A stretch of DNA of 64,000 nucleotides from Thermoleophilia bacterium (GCA_027493445.1 JAOSKU010000001.1:2190822-2254821), one strand, 5' to 3'; shown: positions 1 to 11,398, counted from the first letter of the stretch. The notes: a model not told the origin generated them from the sequence alone. Numbers and translations are program-made.

Positions 1-727
1 CCACCGAGAAGAATCCGGCCACCGGGGTCGGGGCGCCCTGGTAGACATCGGGCGTCCACATGTGGAAGGGAGCCATCGATACCTTGAAGCCTGTGCCCAC
101 CACCACTAGCGCCGTGGCCAGGGCGATCGCCGTGGTGTTGCCGGTAGCCTGCAGAGCCTGCCCGATCTGCTGGTAGTTGGTGGCTCCGGCGAAGCCGTAG
201 ACTAGAGAAAGACCGTAGAGTGTGATGGCCGAAGCGAAGGCCCCCGTCAGGAAGTACTTGAGCGCCGCCTCGTTGGAGCGGGCATGGTAGCGGAAGAAGC
301 CGGCCAGCAGGTAGCTGCTGACGGCCATGAGCTCCAACCCCACGTAGAAAGCCATGAGGTCCCGGGCAGCGGCCATGATGTCCATGCCCACGATGGCGAA
401 GAGCAGGAGAGCGTAGTACTCGCCCAGGTGCCGGTCGTAGGCCGCCAGGTAGCGGGGCGACATGAGCACCGTAATCACCCCCGCGACCGCGAACAAGACC
501 TTGAAGAAGACCGCGTAGTCGTTCAGCACGACCATGTTGCCGAAGGCGGCCCTGGTCTCGCCGGCCAGGCCGAAGGCCACCGCCCCCGAGGCTACCAAAG
601 CGGTGGCGACGATGGTCACGGCGGCCGTCTTGTCCTTCTTCAGATAGGGCTCGACCACCAGTGCCAGGCAGCCGGCCACCACCAGGATGAGCTCCGGAAG
701 GATGACAATCAGGTCCATGGCCGTCAT
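1..727 (-). CDS. nuoN: NADH-quinone oxidoreductase subunit N (3' part truncated by window edge)
   Basis: Hand translation of minus strand from ATG at 727: MTAMDLIVILPELILVVAGCLALVVEPYLKK...YHARSNEAALKYFLTGAFASAITLYGLSLVYG...; position after nuoM. Confidence 0.9.
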   Translation of the reverse strand, partial: MTAMDLIVILPELILVVAGCLALVVEPYLKKDKTAAVTIVATALVASGAVAFGLAGETRAAFGNMVVLNDYAVFFKVLFAVAGVITVLMSPRYLAAYDRHLGEYYALLLFAIVGMDIMAAARDLMAFYVGLELMAVSSYLLAGFFRYHARSNEAALKYFLTGAFASAITLYGLSLVYGFAGATNYQQIGQALQATGNTTAIALATALVVVGTGFKVSMAPFHMWTPDVYQGAPTPVAGFFSV

Positions 728-2290
728 CTAGAATCCTCCCAGGAACGAGCTCGCTAGTTGAAAGATTGACTCCTTCTGGGCCAAGTACGGTTCGACCTGC
801 GTCATGATGTTCTGCGCCGGCTGGTGCAGCATCTCCAGGAAGGGCCGGGGATAGATACCTATCACAAAGGCCATGGTCGCCAAGGGGACGAGGGTCACGA
901 TCTCGCGCACGTTCAGGTCCTTGAGCTCCAACCACTTGGGGTTCTTCAGCTCCTGGAACATCGTCCTCTGGTACATCCACAGCAGGTAGCCGGCCCCCAA
1001 GATGATGCCGAGGGAGGCGAACACCGCGGCCACCACGGCGTACTGGAACACCCCCAGCAAGATCAGGAACTCCCCGATGAAGCCGTTCAGGCCGGGCAAG
1101 CCTAGGCTCCCCAGCACGAATAGGCTGAAGAAGGCGGCCGCGACCGGGAGAGGCCGGGCCATCCCCCCGTAGTCCTTGATCTCGCGGGTGTGGGTGCGCT
1201 CGTAGAAGAAGCCCACCATCTGGAACAGGGCGCCCGTGAGGATGCCGTGGTTCACCATCTGCAGGATGGACCCTTCGATGCCCTGCAGGTTGAAGGCGAA
1301 GAGCCCGGCAGTCACGAAGCCCATGTGACTCACCGAGGAATAGGCCACCAGCTTCTTCATGTCGGGCTGCACCAGGGAGACGGCGGCCCCGTACACGATG
1401 GCTATCAGGGAGAGCACCATCACCCAGGGCACGGCCTTGATGGTGGCCTCGGGAAAGAAGCCGACGCAGAAGCGGATCATGCCGTAAACGCCCATCTTGA
1501 GCAGCACGCCCGCCAGGATGACCGAGCCGGCCGTGGGCGCCTCGACGTGGGCGTCGGGCAGCCAGGTGTGCACCGGAAACATGGGCACCTTGATGGCGAA
1601 GGCCACGAAGAAGGCCAGGAAGCCCCAGAACTGGATGTTCGAGGGGAAGCCGGCCTGCTGCAGGATCAGGATGTCGAAGGTCATGACCCCCGACTGGTTG
1701 CTATACCACCAGACGATGCCCAGGATGGCGACCAGCATGATCACCGACCCGGCAAAAGTGTAGAGGAAGAACTTGATGGCGGCGTAGATGCGCCTTGCCC
1801 CGCCCCAGATCCCGATGATGAAGTACATGGGAATGAGCTGGATCTCCCAGAAGACGTAGAAGAGGAAAAGGTCCATCGCGGTGAACACGCCGATCATGCC
1901 CGTCTCCAGCACCAGGAGGCTGACGAAGAAGCCGAGCTCCCGGTCCTTGACGTAGTTCCAGGAGCCGATGATGGCGATGACCGAGAGGAAGGTGGTCAGG
2001 AGGATCAAGAGCAGGGAGATGCCGTCGACACCGACGTGGTAGTTGATGCCGAAGCTCTTGATCCAGACGAAGTTCTCCTGCAGCTGGTAGGCCGCCGTGT
2101 CGGTCCTGAAGACCGTCAGCGTGTAGAGGCTGAGAGCGAAGGTGGCCAAACTGGTGACCAGCGCCGTGGCCTTGTACGCGCTCGGGCGGCCCCGCATGAA
2201 GAGCAGCATGACCAGGCCCCCCAGAGCGGGCAGAAAGGTCAGCAGCGTGAGCGCCCGGAAGCCTATCTGTTCGGCAAAACCGAATTCCAC
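728..2290 (-). CDS. nuoM: NADH-quinone oxidoreductase subunit M
   Basis: 520 aa ORF with proton-translocating antiporter-like signature (HTWLPDAHVEAPTAGSVILAGVLLKMG). Confidence 0.95.
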   Translation of the reverse strand: MEFGFAEQIGFRALTLLTFLPALGGLVMLLFMRGRPSAYKATALVTSLATFALSLYTLTVFRTDTAAYQLQENFVWIKSFGINYHVGVDGISLLLILLTTFLSVIAIIGSWNYVKDRELGFFVSLLVLETGMIGVFTAMDLFLFYVFWEIQLIPMYFIIGIWGGARRIYAAIKFFLYTFAGSVIMLVAILGIVWWYSNQSGVMTFDILILQQAGFPSNIQFWGFLAFFVAFAIKVPMFPVHTWLPDAHVEAPTAGSVILAGVLLKMGVYGMIRFCVGFFPEATIKAVPWVMVLSLIAIVYGAAVSLVQPDMKKLVAYSSVSHMGFVTAGLFAFNLQGIEGSILQMVNHGILTGALFQMVGFFYERTHTREIKDYGGMARPLPVAAAFFSLFVLGSLGLPGLNGFIGEFLILLGVFQYAVVAAVFASLGIILGAGYLLWMYQRTMFQELKNPKWLELKDLNVREIVTLVPLATMAFVIGIYPRPFLEMLHQPAQNIMTQVEPYLAQKESIFQLASSFLGGF

Positions 2291-2325
2291 TGTTTCATTC
2301 CTTCCTCATTCGGCGCCCGGCCCAG

Positions 2326-4244
2326 TTAGAAGACAATGACCGCGCTGACGATCACGAACAGCCCGACGAACATGATCACGGCGTAATTCTGTACCCGCCC
2401 GGTCTGCAGGGGCCGCACCACGCTCCCCCCAGATCCCACAACCGACCGATGCCGTTGACGGCGCCGTCGATGATACCCGCGTCGACCACCCGCCAAAGCC
2501 AGCGGGAGCCATCCACCGTCAGCCGGATGACCGTCGCGTCGTAGATCTCGTCGATGTACCACTTGTTGAAGATGGCCCGATAGAGGACCCGGGCGCGGGC
2601 GCCGGCCTTCTGCGGAAGGTCGTCAGGCCGGACCACGTAGAACCAGTAGGCCAGCACGATACCGGAGAGGGCCACGACCACCGAGACGACCATCAGCACC
2701 AGGTCGAGAGGGGCGAAGCCTTCGTGATGCACGCCCAGGATCGCGTTGGCGGGCTCGAAGACGGGCTCGAGGAACTTGTGGAACACGCCGTTCTCCGGCG
2801 GGAAACCCAGGAAGCCGCCCACTATCGACAAAGCACCCAGCACAACGAGGGGTCCGATCATCGACCAGGGACTCTCATGCACATGGTGCTCCACCTCGGG
2901 ATCCATGCGCGACCGGCCCCAGAAGGTCATGAAGATGAGGCGGAAGGTGTAGAAAGCCGTGATGAAAGCGGCCACAAGGCCGACCAACCAGACGACGTAA
3001 GCGCCGTCCTTGAAGTTCATTCCCAGGATCTCGTCCTTCGACCAGAAGCCGGCGAAGGGGAAGACCCCGGCCAGGGCGAACGCGGCGGCCACCAAAGTCC
3101 AATAGGTGTAGGGAATGCGGCTGCGCAGGCCTCCCATCTTGCGCATGTCCTGCTCGCCGGAGAGAGCGTGGATCACCGAGCCGGAGCCGAGGAACAGCAG
3201 GGCCTTGAAGAAGGCGTGGGTCATCAGGTGGAAGATGGCCGCCGCCCAGGCGCCCACCCCCAAGGCCATAAACATGTACCCCAGCTGCGACACCGTGGAA
3301 TAGGCCATCACCCGCTTGATGTCGTTCTGAGCGATGCCGATGGTGGCCGCGAAGATAGCCGTGAAGGCGCCGATGGCCCCCACCACCAGCATGGCGTCGG
3401 GCGCGCTGGCGAAGATGACCGCGCTGCGGGCCACCATGTAGACGCCGGCGGTGACCATGGTGGCCGCGTGGATGAGGGCGGAGACAGGTGTGGGGCCTTC
3501 CATGGCATCGGGCAGCCATACGTGCAGCGGGAACTGGGCCGACTTGCCCATGGCCCCCATGAAGAGGAGCAGCGCGATGGCCATCAGGGTGCCCTCACCG
3601 ACGCCCCCAGCTTGCACCTTCTCGAAGACCTCGGTGTAGTTGAGGGTGCCCAGGGTCACGAAGATCAGCATCACCCCCAGACCAAAGCCGAAATCGCCCA
3701 CCCGGTTGGTGATGAAGGCCTTCTTGCCCGCCGAGGCGGCGGAAGGCTTGTGGTAGTAGAAACCAATGAGGTAGTAGGAGCAGAGACCCACCGCCTCCCA
3801 GCCCAAGTAAAGCAAGAGGTAGTTGGCGCTCATGACCAGCATGAGCATGCTGAAGGCGAACAGACTCATGTACGCGTAGAAGCGGTAGTAGCCGGGGTCG
3901 TCGTGCATGTAGCCCTTGGAGTAGATGAAGATCAGCGTACCGACACCCGTGACCACCAGCAGCATGATGGAGGTGAGCTGGTCCACCATAAGAGCCAGCG
4001 GCACCTGAAAGTCCCCCACCGGCACCCAGCGCCAGAGCTCGATGACGAAGGGATGCTCCTCACCCCGGATGTTCCACCAGACGAAGACCGACAGCACCAG
4101 CGAGGCGGCCATGGCCAGAATCGGGATCCAGTGGGCCGCATCCTTGATGTACCAGCGGCCTACAAGCAACGTGACGATGAAGGCGGCCAGCGGCAGGGCC
4201 GGGATGAGCGGGACGATGACGTTCATGTCCTCCATACCCTGCAC
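2326..4244 (-). CDS. nuoL: NADH-quinone oxidoreductase subunit L; apparent frameshift at C6 run 2425-2430
   Basis: 622 aa ORF with HVWLPDAMEGPTPVSALIHAATMVTAGVYM; the expected hydrophobic C-terminus (GSVVRPLQTGRVQNYAVIMFVGLFVIVSAVIVF) lies in another frame in ORF 2326..2562. Confidence 0.93.
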
Positions 4245-4550
4245 CTAGCCTTTCAAGGAGTCGAACAGGTCGACCATCAGAGTCTTCCGGTTGCGGTACA
4301 GGGCGGCCACGATGGCCAGACCCACGGCGGCCTCGGCGGCGGCCACCGTCATCGTGAAAAGCACGAAGGTCTGGCCAATGAGGTTCTCATGCAGCCGGCT
4401 GAGACCGACCAAGTTGATGTTCACGGCGTTCATCATGAGCTCGATGGAGAAGAGCACGATGAACAGATTTCTGCGCGTCAGCACCCCCGCGGCTCCGATG
4501 ACGAAGAGGAAGGCGGAGAGGATGAGATACCACTCGACCGGGATGTTCAC
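4245..4550 (-). CDS. nuoK: NADH-quinone oxidoreductase subunit K
   Basis: 101 aa, NLFIVLFSIELMMNAVNINLV motif, operon position. Confidence 0.95.
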   Translation of the reverse strand: MNIPVEWYLILSAFLFVIGAAGVLTRRNLFIVLFSIELMMNAVNINLVGLSRLHENLIGQTFVLFTMTVAAAEAAVGLAIVAALYRNRKTLMVDLFDSLKG

Positions 4551-4552
4551 GG

Positions 4553-5140
4553 TTAGACCTCCTGCTCCACTACCGCTTGGGCCGCCTCTTCATCGCCGGT
4601 CCAGTCCCGCAAGGCCATGCTGGCGCCGTCTTCCTTCTTGGCGAGCACGATGGCGCCCACCATGCCCACCAAGAGGATGAGCGAGGCCATCTCGAAGGGC
4701 AGCAGCATCTCGTTGAACAGGGTGATGCCCAGCACGCGCACGTTCCCTCCCTGAGCGGCGATGGCGTCCGGGGTGATGCCGGCACCGACGGAGGTCCAGG
4801 TCGCCCCGGCCACCACCACCACGATCTCGGCCAGCAAGATGGGGGCCAGCACCAGCACGGCCCACTTCTGGGTGCCGTGCAGCTGCTCCAACTGGTGGAA
4901 CTCTTTGAGGTTCAGGAACATGACCACGAAGGCGAAGAGCACCAGGATGGCCCCCGCATACACCAGCACCTGGATGACGGCCAGGAAGTACGCCTGGGTC
5001 AGCAGGAAGACGGCGGCCACGTTGACGAAGGTGAAGACCAGCAACAGCAGGCCGTGCACGATGTTCGTGCGCGTGATGACGCCCAGAGCGCCCAGCACGG
5101 CCAGGGAGGCGAAGATGATGAAGAGGATCTTCTCGGCCAT
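4553..5140 (-). CDS. nuoJ: NADH-quinone oxidoreductase subunit J
   Basis: 195 aa membrane protein, operon position, VFTFVNVAAVFLLTQAYFLAVIQVLVYAGAILVLFAFVVMFL. Confidence 0.93.
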   Translation of the reverse strand: MAEKILFIIFASLAVLGALGVITRTNIVHGLLLLVFTFVNVAAVFLLTQAYFLAVIQVLVYAGAILVLFAFVVMFLNLKEFHQLEQLHGTQKWAVLVLAPILLAEIVVVVAGATWTSVGAGITPDAIAAQGGNVRVLGITLFNEMLLPFEMASLILLVGMVGAIVLAKKEDGASMALRDWTGDEEAAQAVVEQEV

Positions 5141-5149
5141 GTCGCCTCC

Positions 5150-5611
5150 CTACCGCCGCACGGTCTCTTTATGGGCATTGACCTGATTGGCGACCAAAGT
5201 CTCCTTGGTGAGATAGAACTCGGACTTGTCGTACGTGGCCAGCTCGTAGACCTTGGTCATCACGATGGCCGCGCACGGACAGACCTCCTCACAGAAGCCG
5301 CAGAAGATGCAGCGGGAAAGGTCGATGTCGAAGCGGTCGATGCTCTTGTGGTTGTCGACCTCGGAGGTGTCGATGTAGATGCACTGGGAGGGGCAGATCG
5401 TCTCGCAGAGATGGCAGCCGCAGCAGTTCAGCACGCCCGTTGCCGGATCGGTGAGCAGGGCGTGCATGCCTCTAAACCGCGGATAAGGGACGATCTTCTC
5501 CTTGGGATACTCGACGGTGACCTTGTCCCCCACGAAGTACTTGCCGGTGACCGACATCCCTTGCAGGATCTCCACGAAGGCCGACTTCTTGATGATGTCT
5601 TTGAGACTCAT
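5150..5611 (-). CDS. nuoI: NADH-quinone oxidoreductase subunit I (2x[4Fe-4S])
   Basis: CGCHLCETICPSQCI and CIFCGFCEEVCPCAAI motifs; start taken as MSLKDIIKK inside the longer ORF. Confidence 0.93.
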   Translation of the reverse strand: MSLKDIIKKSAFVEILQGMSVTGKYFVGDKVTVEYPKEKIVPYPRFRGMHALLTDPATGVLNCCGCHLCETICPSQCIYIDTSEVDNHKSIDRFDIDLSRCIFCGFCEEVCPCAAIVMTKVYELATYDKSEFYLTKETLVANQVNAHKETVRR

Positions 5612-6618
5612 CGCTGCACCACGCTCACGATCACGGCCGTCACGGCCAGGTTGGCAATGGCCAGGGGAAGGAAGATCTTCCAGCCGATGTCCATCAGCTG
5701 ATTGTAGCGGTAGCGGGGGAGCGTCCAACGGATCCACATGTAGAGAAAGATGAAGAAGAGCACCTTACCGATGAGCCAGATGAAACCGGGGATGAAGTCG
5801 AGCGCCGTGAAGGGCGCCCGCCAGCCGCCGAAGAAGAGAGTAGCGATCACGGCCGACATCACCACCATGTTCACGTACTCACCGAACATGAAGAGACCCC
5901 AGCGCATGCCCGAGTACTCGGTCATGTGCCCGGCCACGAGCTCCTGCTCAGCTTCGGCCACGTTGAAGGGGTCACGATTGAGCTCGGCGATGCTGGAGAT
6001 GAAGAAGATCACGAAGGCCACGATCTGGGGGATGAAGTACCAGTTCCAGAAGTTGCCCGCCTGACCGTCGACGATCTGGCTGAAGTTGACCGAGTCGGCC
6101 ATGAGGAAGATACCGACCAACGCCAGGCCCATGGCGATCTCGTAGGAGACCATGTTGGCCCCGCAGCGCAGGCCCCCCAAGAGCGACCAGTGGTTGTTCG
6201 AGGCCCACCCAGCGAAGACAATGCCGTAGACCGCGATGGAACCCAGGGCCATGAACATGATAGCCCCGGCATCGAAGTTGGCGATCACCAGGTCGACCTT
6301 GTGGCCGAAGATGTCGACGTTCAGGGGGCCGAAGGGGATCAGGGCCATGACCAGGAAGCCCGGCACGAACAGGATGTAAGGAGCCAGCTTGAAGACCGCC
6401 TTGTCGGCCCGCTCGGGCACCACGTCTTCTTTGGACAGCAGCTTGGCCATGTCGCCAAAGGACTGCAGCGAGCCCCAGGGACCGGCGTACGTGGGGCCCA
6501 CTCGGCTCTGAAAGAAGCCCGCCCATTTGCGCTCGAAGTAGATGAGGAAGGGCACCATCCCCACGCCCACGGCGACCCAGAGGACGCCCTTGATCAGGAG
6601 GAAGATGAAGTCGGTCAT
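5608..6618 (-). CDS. nuoH: NADH-quinone oxidoreductase subunit H
   Basis: 336 aa, YFERKWAGFFQSRVGP and AEAEQELVAGHMTEYSGMRWGLF. Confidence 0.95.
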   Translation of the reverse strand: MTDFIFLLIKGVLWVAVGVGMVPFLIYFERKWAGFFQSRVGPTYAGPWGSLQSFGDMAKLLSKEDVVPERADKAVFKLAPYILFVPGFLVMALIPFGPLNVDIFGHKVDLVIANFDAGAIMFMALGSIAVYGIVFAGWASNNHWSLLGGLRCGANMVSYEIAMGLALVGIFLMADSVNFSQIVDGQAGNFWNWYFIPQIVAFVIFFISSIAELNRDPFNVAEAEQELVAGHMTEYSGMRWGLFMFGEYVNMVVMSAVIATLFFGGWRAPFTALDFIPGFIWLIGKVLFFIFLYMWIRWTLPRYRYNQLMDIGWKIFLPLAIANLAVTAVIVSVVQR

Positions 6619-7910
6619 CGGTCGCTGTCCCCCAGTACGATGTCGGCGCTGCCGAAGATGCCCACGGAGTCCGCTAGCATCTCACCCTCGAACAAGGCGG
6701 GCACCGCCTGGCCGTGGAAGAAGCTGGGCGTGGCCAGATGCAGGCGCTGGGGCTTCGGCCCGCCGTCAGACGAGATGTAGACGCCGAACTCCCCCTTGGG
6801 GGCCTCGACAGCCCGGTAGACCTCGCCTTTGGGCACCTGCGGGCCGCGGAAGACGTGCACGAAGTCCTGCACCATGGCGGCGGCGTCCCGCATGACGTTC
6901 TTTTTCAGCGGCAGCACGTGCGCCGCGTCCTCGGCCAGGAACTCGCCGTCGGGTAGGTTATCCAGGCACTGGCGGATGATGTTGCAGCTCTCGTACATCT
7001 CCTTCATGCGCACCAGGAAGCGGTCGTACACGTCGGAGTTGTACTCCACGGCCACCTCGAACTCCACCTCGTCGTAGGCGGCGTAGGGCTCGTCCTTGCG
7101 CAGGTCGCGGGGCACACCGGCGGCCCGCAGGCACGGACCGGTAACCCGCCAGGTGTGCAGGTCCTCGACCGTGAAGATGCCGATGCCCACGGACCTCTTC
7201 AGGAAAATGCGGTTCTGAGTGATGAGACGCTGGTACTCGTCCAGGCGCTTGGGCAGGAAGTCGACCACTTCCCGGCACTTGTGCTCCCAGCCCTCGGGCA
7301 GGTCCTTGGCCACCCCGCCGATGCGGGCGTAGGAGTGGGTGAGACGAGCTCCGCAGAGCATCTCGAAGAGATCGAGGATGTACTCCCGGTCGCGGAAGCA
7401 GATCAGGAAGAAGGTCTGCGCCCCGAAGTCCATGATGTGGACACCCAGCCAGAGGATATGGTTGGAGAGGCGGCAGAGCTCGTGGGCGATGGTGCGGATG
7501 TAGCGGGCCCGCCGGGGGACGTGCACACCCATGAGCTTCTCCACGGCCTCGCAGTAGCCGTGGTTCATGGCGAAGCTGGAGATGTAGTCGAGCCGGTCGG
7601 TTACCGGGATGAACTGGTGGTAGGTGCGGTACTCGGCCAGCTTCTCGACGCCCCGGTGCAGGTTCCCGATGCGCGCGTCGGTGTTGACGATCACCTCGCC
7701 GTCCAGGTCGAGCACCGCCTGGAACACCCCGTGCATGGAGGGGTGCTGTGGGCCCATGCTGACCGTGATGGTCTCCACGCTACCCGAGACTCGCTGGCGG
7801 GTGGCCTCCTTGCGGGCACGGAGCTCCTCGGGTGTCGGTCGAGGCTTGGGTTTCCGCATGTGCACGTGGTCCTGCATGGGGTGAGCGGTATCGCGATCGG
7901 ACGCGCTCAT
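6615..7910 (-). CDS. nuoD: NADH-quinone oxidoreductase subunit D
   Basis: 431 aa, MGPQHPSMHGVFQ and FHGQAVPALFEGEMLADSVGIFGSADIVLGDSDR. Confidence 0.95.
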   Translation of the reverse strand: MSASDRDTAHPMQDHVHMRKPKPRPTPEELRARKEATRQRVSGSVETITVSMGPQHPSMHGVFQAVLDLDGEVIVNTDARIGNLHRGVEKLAEYRTYHQFIPVTDRLDYISSFAMNHGYCEAVEKLMGVHVPRRARYIRTIAHELCRLSNHILWLGVHIMDFGAQTFFLICFRDREYILDLFEMLCGARLTHSYARIGGVAKDLPEGWEHKCREVVDFLPKRLDEYQRLITQNRIFLKRSVGIGIFTVEDLHTWRVTGPCLRAAGVPRDLRKDEPYAAYDEVEFEVAVEYNSDVYDRFLVRMKEMYESCNIIRQCLDNLPDGEFLAEDAAHVLPLKKNVMRDAAAMVQDFVHVFRGPQVPKGEVYRAVEAPKGEFGVYISSDGGPKPQRLHLATPSFFHGQAVPALFEGEMLADSVGIFGSADIVLGDSDR

Positions 7911-8443
7911 CAGATCTTTCCCTTCAGATCGGTCCGGATCCTACCGCCCACGGTGCCACGAAGCGGGAAGTCCTTGCGCAGAGGAAAGCCCTCGAAGTCC
8001 TCGGTCGTGAGGAGGCGGCGCAGGTCGGAGTGGCCCTCGAAAACGATGCCGTACATCTCCCAGGTCTCGCGCTCGTCCCAACCAGCAGAAGCCCAGACCC
8101 CGGTGAGGGTGGGCGCCTTCTCGCCTTCGGCCAGCTGCGTCTTCAGGCGCAGCCGGGCCGTGCGGCTGACCGACGTCAGGTGGGCGACCACCTCGAAGGG
8201 CCGGTCTTTCCGTGCCGGGTAGTGATTGCCCAGCAGGCTGTCCAGGCGTTCGAAAGCCAGGCTCGGCTCGTCCCGGCAGTAGGCGGCCACCTCGACCCAG
8301 TCCGCCGGGGCCACAGTGATGCTGAGCTCCCCCCGGAAGAAAGAGGTGCCCAGCAGCTTCTCGCCAAAGCGCTGCTCCACCTTGGCAAACACCGATTCCA
8401 TCGCCTCGGGGATCTCAATAGTCGTCTGCGTGCTTGATTCCAT
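7910..8443 (-). CDS. nuoC: NADH-quinone oxidoreductase subunit C
   Basis: 177 aa, ERETWEMYGIVFEGHSDLRRLLTTEDFEGFPLRKDFPLRG. Confidence 0.95.
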   Translation of the reverse strand: MESSTQTTIEIPEAMESVFAKVEQRFGEKLLGTSFFRGELSITVAPADWVEVAAYCRDEPSLAFERLDSLLGNHYPARKDRPFEVVAHLTSVSRTARLRLKTQLAEGEKAPTLTGVWASAGWDERETWEMYGIVFEGHSDLRRLLTTEDFEGFPLRKDFPLRGTVGGRIRTDLKGKI

Positions 8444-8497
8444 CCTTCCCCTTCTCCGTGTCGCAGCGCCGGTGGGTCCGGCGTGCAGCCAGGCCGC

Positions 8498-9207
<710 letters not shown>

Positions 9208-9209
<2 letters not shown>

Positions 9210-9576
9210 ATTCCCACTCCAGCACTCCCTTCTTCCACGCGTAGAAGTAACCCACCAGGAGGATGAATATGAAGATCAACATCTCGACAAGACCCAGGAG
9301 GCCGATCGAGCGCAACGCGAGGGCCCAGGGGTACATGAAGACGGCCTCGAGATCGAAGAGGACGAAGAGGACGGCCACCAGATAGAAGTGCACGTTGAAG
9401 GGGAGCCGGGAGTCTTCCTGAGGCAGCACGCCGCACTCGTAGGGCTGGCCCTTGTTCGGGTTCCGGCTGGTGGGAGCCAGACGATGGGAAACGGCCATCA
9501 AGGCGAGGGCCAGTACCGCGCCAATGGCGAACATGAGGCCGAACTGGATCACCAGGTCCACGGTTGGGTTGATCAC
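9208..9576 (-). CDS. nuoA: NADH-quinone oxidoreductase subunit A (GTG start proposed)
   Basis: [23 protein letters not shown]...[40 protein letters not shown]. Confidence 0.93.
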
Positions 9577-9633
9577 GGGCGCACCTCTACGCTCGGTTGG
9601 TCGAACTGTGTGATGACTCTCACAACGTGCCTC

Positions 9634-9662
9634 ACAATACCAAAACCATCTAAGGGTTGCAA
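9634..9662 (-). promoter_or_regulatory. sigma70-like promoter candidate for the nuo operon
   Basis: Minus strand: TTGCAA (9662-9657) - 17 nt - TATTGT (9639-9634), about 60 bp upstream of the proposed nuoA start. Confidence 0.45.
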
Positions 9663-9900
9663 CGGAATTCACAGCAACGGCGGTCCTTCTCGCGACCGCT
9701 CAACCCTCCATTCGGCCCTCTTGTCCAGCGTGCGGCCCGTTCATCATGAGAGGATCGTCACGAGCCGTGCGGAGGTCCTCTGCACCCCGGTCCAAGGTGG
9801 TTGGTCCCCTGGTGTTTGACCTATACTATGCGAGCATCAGTGCCAGGGCTCGGCTGGGCCGTCCGCCTCCGACCGCCGCGCCCAATGTCCGAAGGGAACC

Positions 9901-10665
9901 ATGCAGCGAATCGGCAATCAGCAGGGCATGACAGTCATCGAGCACCTGAGCGAGCTTCGCAAACGGGTGGTGATCTCGGTGCTCGCGGTCATTATCGGGG
10001 TGGTCGCCGCCTTCATCGCGAAGGACTGGGTTTTCGCGGTCATCAAGCGCCCGCTGAATCGGATGGAGGGCATCAACGCCGATCTGGTCACCTTCAGCCC
10101 CACCGAGCCTTTCATGACCGTCCTCAAGGTCTCGATCTACGCCGGTCTGCTGGTTGCGCTGCCAATCGTGCTCTGGCAGGCCTGGGCGTTCATCATGCCC
10201 GCGCTCTACGAGGGCGAGAAGAAGGCGATACTCCCGTACGTGGCTTTCACTACCTTCCTCTTCTTGGCCGGGGTCGTCTTCGGCTACTTCGTGGTGCTGC
10301 CCGTGGGGCTCGGGTTCCTGGTGGGGTACGGCGGCGAGATCTTTGTCCAGCAGCTTCGCGCCGCCGAGTACATCAGCTTCGTGTCCCTCTTCCTGCTTGG
10401 TTTCGGGGTGGTGTTCGAGATACCCGCGGTCATGCTCATGGTGGGGTCGGCGGGTCTGGTCGACGCGGCCACCATGAAGCGCGTGCGCAAGTACGCCTTC
10501 ATCGTCATCGCTGTTCTGGCCATGGTGATCACCCCCAGCCAGGATCCGGTCAGCATGCTCCTTATGATGGCCCCTCTGGCATTCCTTTACGAGCTCGGCA
10601 TCGTCCTGACCCGTATCTCGGACCGCCGGCGCCGTCGCCGCCTGGCTCGGGCCGATAAACACTGA
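9901..10665 (+). CDS. tatC: Sec-independent (Tat) protein translocase TatC
   Basis: MTVIEHLSELRKRVVIS...; multi-TM TatC pattern with LRAAEYISFV and FEIPAVMLM. Confidence 0.93.
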   Translation: MQRIGNQQGMTVIEHLSELRKRVVISVLAVIIGVVAAFIAKDWVFAVIKRPLNRMEGINADLVTFSPTEPFMTVLKVSIYAGLLVALPIVLWQAWAFIMPALYEGEKKAILPYVAFTTFLFLAGVVFGYFVVLPVGLGFLVGYGGEIFVQQLRAAEYISFVSLFLLGFGVVFEIPAVMLMVGSAGLVDAATMKRVRKYAFIVIAVLAMVITPSQDPVSMLLMMAPLAFLYELGIVLTRISDRRRRRRLARADKH

Positions 10666-10699
10666 TCAGGCCGCCCTCACTCCCCAGGAGCCCACGCCG

Positions 10700-11258
10700 G
10701 TGACGCTGAGCACGCCCGCGCACGAGGGAGCCCCCGCTGGAGGATCCGGTCCGCCGGGCGACGTGGTGGTTCTGGGGGTGGGCAACCTGCTGCTCACCGA
10801 CGAGGGCGTGGGCCCTGCCCTGATTGCCCGCCTGGGACAACGCTGGGCCTTCCCCCCATGTAGAGCTGGTCGACGGGGCCACCGCCGGGCTGGAGCTCAT
10901 CAACGTGTTCGGCCGAGCGGCGCACATCCTGGTCGTCGACACCGTGCTGGGTGGGGCCGAACCGGGAGCCGTCTTTCTTTTCCATCCGGACGATGTACCC
11001 CGCGAGGTGCGCTACCGCACCTCGATCCACCAGATATCGTTCATGGACGCCTGGAACCTGGCCCGCCTGCTGGGCCCCGTGCCGGAGATCACCATCGTGG
11101 GGGTGCAGCCAGAAGACATGACCACGCCCCATGTGGGCCTCTCGGACACCCTCCAGCAGCGCCTGCCCCAGGTGGAGCAGGTCGTGCTGGAGGAGTTGGC
11201 CCGCCTGGGGGTGACGCCGAAGCCTCGGGCTACAAGCGGGGAGGCGGGCGGGGTCTGA
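10700..11258 (+). CDS. Hydrogenase maturation protease-like (HyaD/HybD/HoxM family); frame broken at C6 run 10852-10857
   Basis: Frame 1 VVVLGVGNLLLTDEGVGPALIARL joins frame 2 PHVELVDGATAGLELINVFGRAAHILVVDTV. Confidence 0.75.
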
Positions 11259-11263
11259 GGTGG

Positions 11264-11288
11264 GGCCCCGGGCCGACGGCCCGGGGCC
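11264..11288. terminator. Perfect 11-bp hairpin (loop GAC)
   Basis: ggccccgggcc gac ggcccggggcc. Confidence 0.7.
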
Positions 11289-11298
11289 ACCGAAGGGA

Positions 11299-11328
11299 GG
11301 GCCGGGGTCGCGTCCGCGACCCCGGCCC
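11299..11328. terminator. Perfect GC-rich hairpin, about 13-14 bp arms
   Basis: gggccggggtcgcg tc cgcgaccccggccc. Confidence 0.7.
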
Positions 11329-11373
11329 CGGTACCTCCGGTGGTGCCGTCTCTCACCGCCGGAGGGGCTTCAG

Positions 11374-11398
11374 GCGGCCGGGCCTGAGGCCCGGCCGC
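11374..11398. terminator. Perfect 11-bp hairpin (loop TGA)
   Basis: gcggccgggcc tga ggcccggccgc. Confidence 0.7.

Noticed and set aside
2425-2430. Programmed ribosomal frameshift in nuoL
   Set aside because: Possible in principle, but many unrelated genes here show the same single-base G/C contraction, so a sequence error is more economical.
2724-4556. 610-aa plus-strand ORF (and similar long antisense ORFs at 1190-2329, 40688-42874, 43858-45921)
   Set aside because: H/G/E/D-rich low-complexity translations antisense to well-recognised minus-strand genes; an expected artefact of high-GC third-position bias.
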